A stretch of 64,000 bases of DNA, taken from positions 1-64,000 of the forward strand of contig BAABWY010000002.1 of the NCBI GenBank assembly GCA_040367435.1, in the 5' to 3' direction. The notes beneath the pieces are model-generated. The model did not search any database, was not told the origin of the DNA, and was given only the letters and a program-made list of their open reading frames with translations. Shown in pieces: positions 62,723 to 64,000 of this stretch. This stretch comes from Hyphomicrobiales bacterium 4NK60-0047b (lineage in GTDB: Bacteria; Pseudomonadota; Alphaproteobacteria; Rhizobiales; HXMU1428-3). The position numbers and the translations under genes were made by a program. How positions within the stretch are numbered: position 1 is the stretch's first letter; each line of letters begins with the position of its first letter.

Positions 62723-64000
62723 ATGATATCTCGTCGAGAATTCATGCAAGCATCTGCAGCCCTCGCAGCTATTTACGGCACAACGCCCCCTTTGGGCTCT
62801 TTAAACGCCAAACAAAAAATAACAGAAGACGATCTTCTAGGTATGAAACCTTTTGGCAATGTCACTCTAGCTCATCTCACAGATATTCACGCCCAACTCA
62901 TGCCTGTTTGGTTTAGAGAACCATCCATTAATCTGGGTGTTGGAGAAGCAGAAGGTAAACCACCTCACCTAACAGGCGAAGACTTTCTAAAACGCTATAA
63001 TATCGAAGCCGGATCCGCCGATGCTTATGCCCTCCAATCAACAGATTTCTTAAAACTTGCAAAGCAATATGGACAGATGGGCGGCATGGATCGTATCGCA
63101 ACCGTATTAAAACGCATTCGGTCTGAGCGCCCTAACAACACCCTCTTCCTGGATGGTGGAGACACCTGGCATGGAAGTTACACAGCCCTTCAAACAAAAG
63201 GCGCTGATATGGTTGAAGTGATGAACGCACTAAAACCAGATGCCATGACAGGCCATTGGGAGTTCACACTTGGTGAAGAGAGAGTTCAGGAAATTGTAGA
63301 TAGCTTGCCCTTTGCTTTCCTTGGCGCAAATATTTTTAACAATGAATGGGAAGAACCCGCATTTGATGCCGTAAAAATGTTCGAAAGAGGCGGCGCTAAA
63401 ATCGCTGTGATCGGTCAGGCATTTCCATACACCCCCATTGCCAACCCCCGTTGGATGGTACCAAACTGGTCTTTCGGCATCCGTGAAGATGAGATCAGAA
63501 AGCAAGTTCAAAGTGCTCGTGACAAAGGCGCAAACCTGGTTGTTCTCTTATCTCATAATGGCTTTGACGTTGATAGAAAAGTTGCAAGCCGTGTAAAAGG
63601 CATCGATGTCATCCTTTGCGGACACACCCACGACGCAATGCCAGAGCCGTTAAAAGTTGGCAACACATTGCTCGTTGCCAGTGGCTCAAACGGCAAGTTC
63701 ATCTCAAGACTAGATCTCGATGTTGATAAATCCGGTGTCAAAGGTTTTAAATTCCGCCTCATTCCAATCTTCTCTGATGTCTTAACACCAGATAAAGATA
63801 TGACGGCCTTGGTCAAAAAAGTTCGCAGCCCCTATGAGAAAGAATTAAACCGCGTTGTAGGGCAAGCTGATGGACTTCTCTATCGCAGAGGTAATTTCAA
63901 TGGCACAGTCGATGATCTTATTTGCGATGCTCTATTAGAAGAGCGAGACGCAGAAATTGCATTATCACCGGGCTTCCGTTGGGGACCTAGCTTATTACCT
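62723..64000 (+). CDS. soxB: SoxB sulfate thiohydrolase, 3' end outside window
   Basis: The frame is open from ATG 62723 (AAGGAA upstream) to the last base, so 426 codons are visible and the gene continues. A Tat signal (SRREFMQASAALAA) is followed by the dimanganese metallophosphoesterase core: LAHLTDIHAQL, FLDGGDTWHGSY, the SoxB-type GHWEFTLGEE, LLSHNGFDVD and LCGHTHDAMPEP. It releases sulfate from SoxY-bound cysteine S-sulfate. Roughly 130-150 residues seem to be missing. Confidence 0.95.
   Translation, partial: MISRREFMQASAALAAIYGTTPPLGSLNAKQKITEDDLLGMKPFGNVTLAHLTDIHAQLMPVWFREPSINLGVGEAEGKPPHLTGEDFLKRYNIEAGSADAYALQSTDFLKLAKQYGQMGGMDRIATVLKRIRSERPNNTLFLDGGDTWHGSYTALQTKGADMVEVMNALKPDAMTGHWEFTLGEERVQEIVDSLPFAFLGANIFNNEWEEPAFDAVKMFERGGAKIAVIGQAFPYTPIANPRWMVPNWSFGIREDEIRKQVQSARDKGANLVVLLSHNGFDVDRKVASRVKGIDVILCGHTHDAMPEPLKVGNTLLVASGSNGKFISRLDLDVDKSGVKGFKFRLIPIFSDVLTPDKDMTALVKKVRSPYEKELNRVVGQADGLLYRRGNFNGTVDDLICDALLEERDAEIALSPGFRWGPSLLP

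Overview
The window reads as chromosomal DNA of an AT-rich, heterotrophic and probably marine alphaproteobacterium able to gain energy from reduced sulfur. The assignment rests on family content: a DUF952 gene next to pyrD, DUF6460, DUF1127, a BcsS-like protein, a PdeM relative, an NDH-2 with a cyclic-nucleotide-binding tail, an FCD/GntR-controlled lactate locus with a TRAP transporter, and a periplasmic Sox system. The genus cannot be named from sequence alone. No rRNA operon, CRISPR array, transposase or prophage was seen; one tRNA-Arg is present.

Layout. 1-6.9 kb: the 3' part of a giant secreted RTX/cadherin-like protein, in frame from base 2, so its start lies left of the window. 6.9-9.9 kb: a YeeE/YedE half-transporter pair, a RecD-like helicase and a TetR regulator. 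10-14.4 kb: a degenerate receiver-domain protein, a BcsS-like outer-membrane protein, an S24-type repressor lacking its catalytic serine, DUF952 and pyrD. 14.6-18.6 kb: a caspase-like/Sel1 protein, an ArsC-type reductase, DUF6460, and a PdeM-like protein that has lost every metal-binding motif. 18.6-20.2 kb: a tandem repeat and a UbiH-type hydroxylase. 20.3-24.8 kb: tesB, then glnK-amtB and a second amtB, each behind a clear sigma-54 promoter. 24.8-32.7 kb: MOSC protein, pyrE, polA, GNAT protein and the NDH-2 fusion. 33-43.6 kb: tRNA-Arg, MscS channel, cytochrome P460 divergent from a Cys-rich HTH regulator, DUF1127, glycerate kinase, DUF302, TetR with enoyl-CoA hydratase, a chemoreceptor and a DsrE-like protein.

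43.6-57.8 kb is a lactate-utilisation region: two FCD-type GntR regulators, FMN L-lactate dehydrogenase, a TRAP transporter (dctP plus fused dctQM), quinone-linked D-lactate dehydrogenase and pyruvate carboxylase, interrupted by a lytic transglycosylase and a secreted GH3 enzyme. The two dehydrogenase units share the inverted repeat TGGTA-N9-TACCA, suggesting joint control. Imported lactate would be oxidised to pyruvate and carboxylated to oxaloacetate.

57.8-64 kb is a sox locus: soxT-like transporter, ArsR-type thiol regulator and soxS on the minus strand, divergent from soxXYZA and soxB, which runs off the right edge. The divergent intergenic region holds two perfect ATTC-N8-GAAT sites, the motif described for the persulfide-sensing repressor SqrR.
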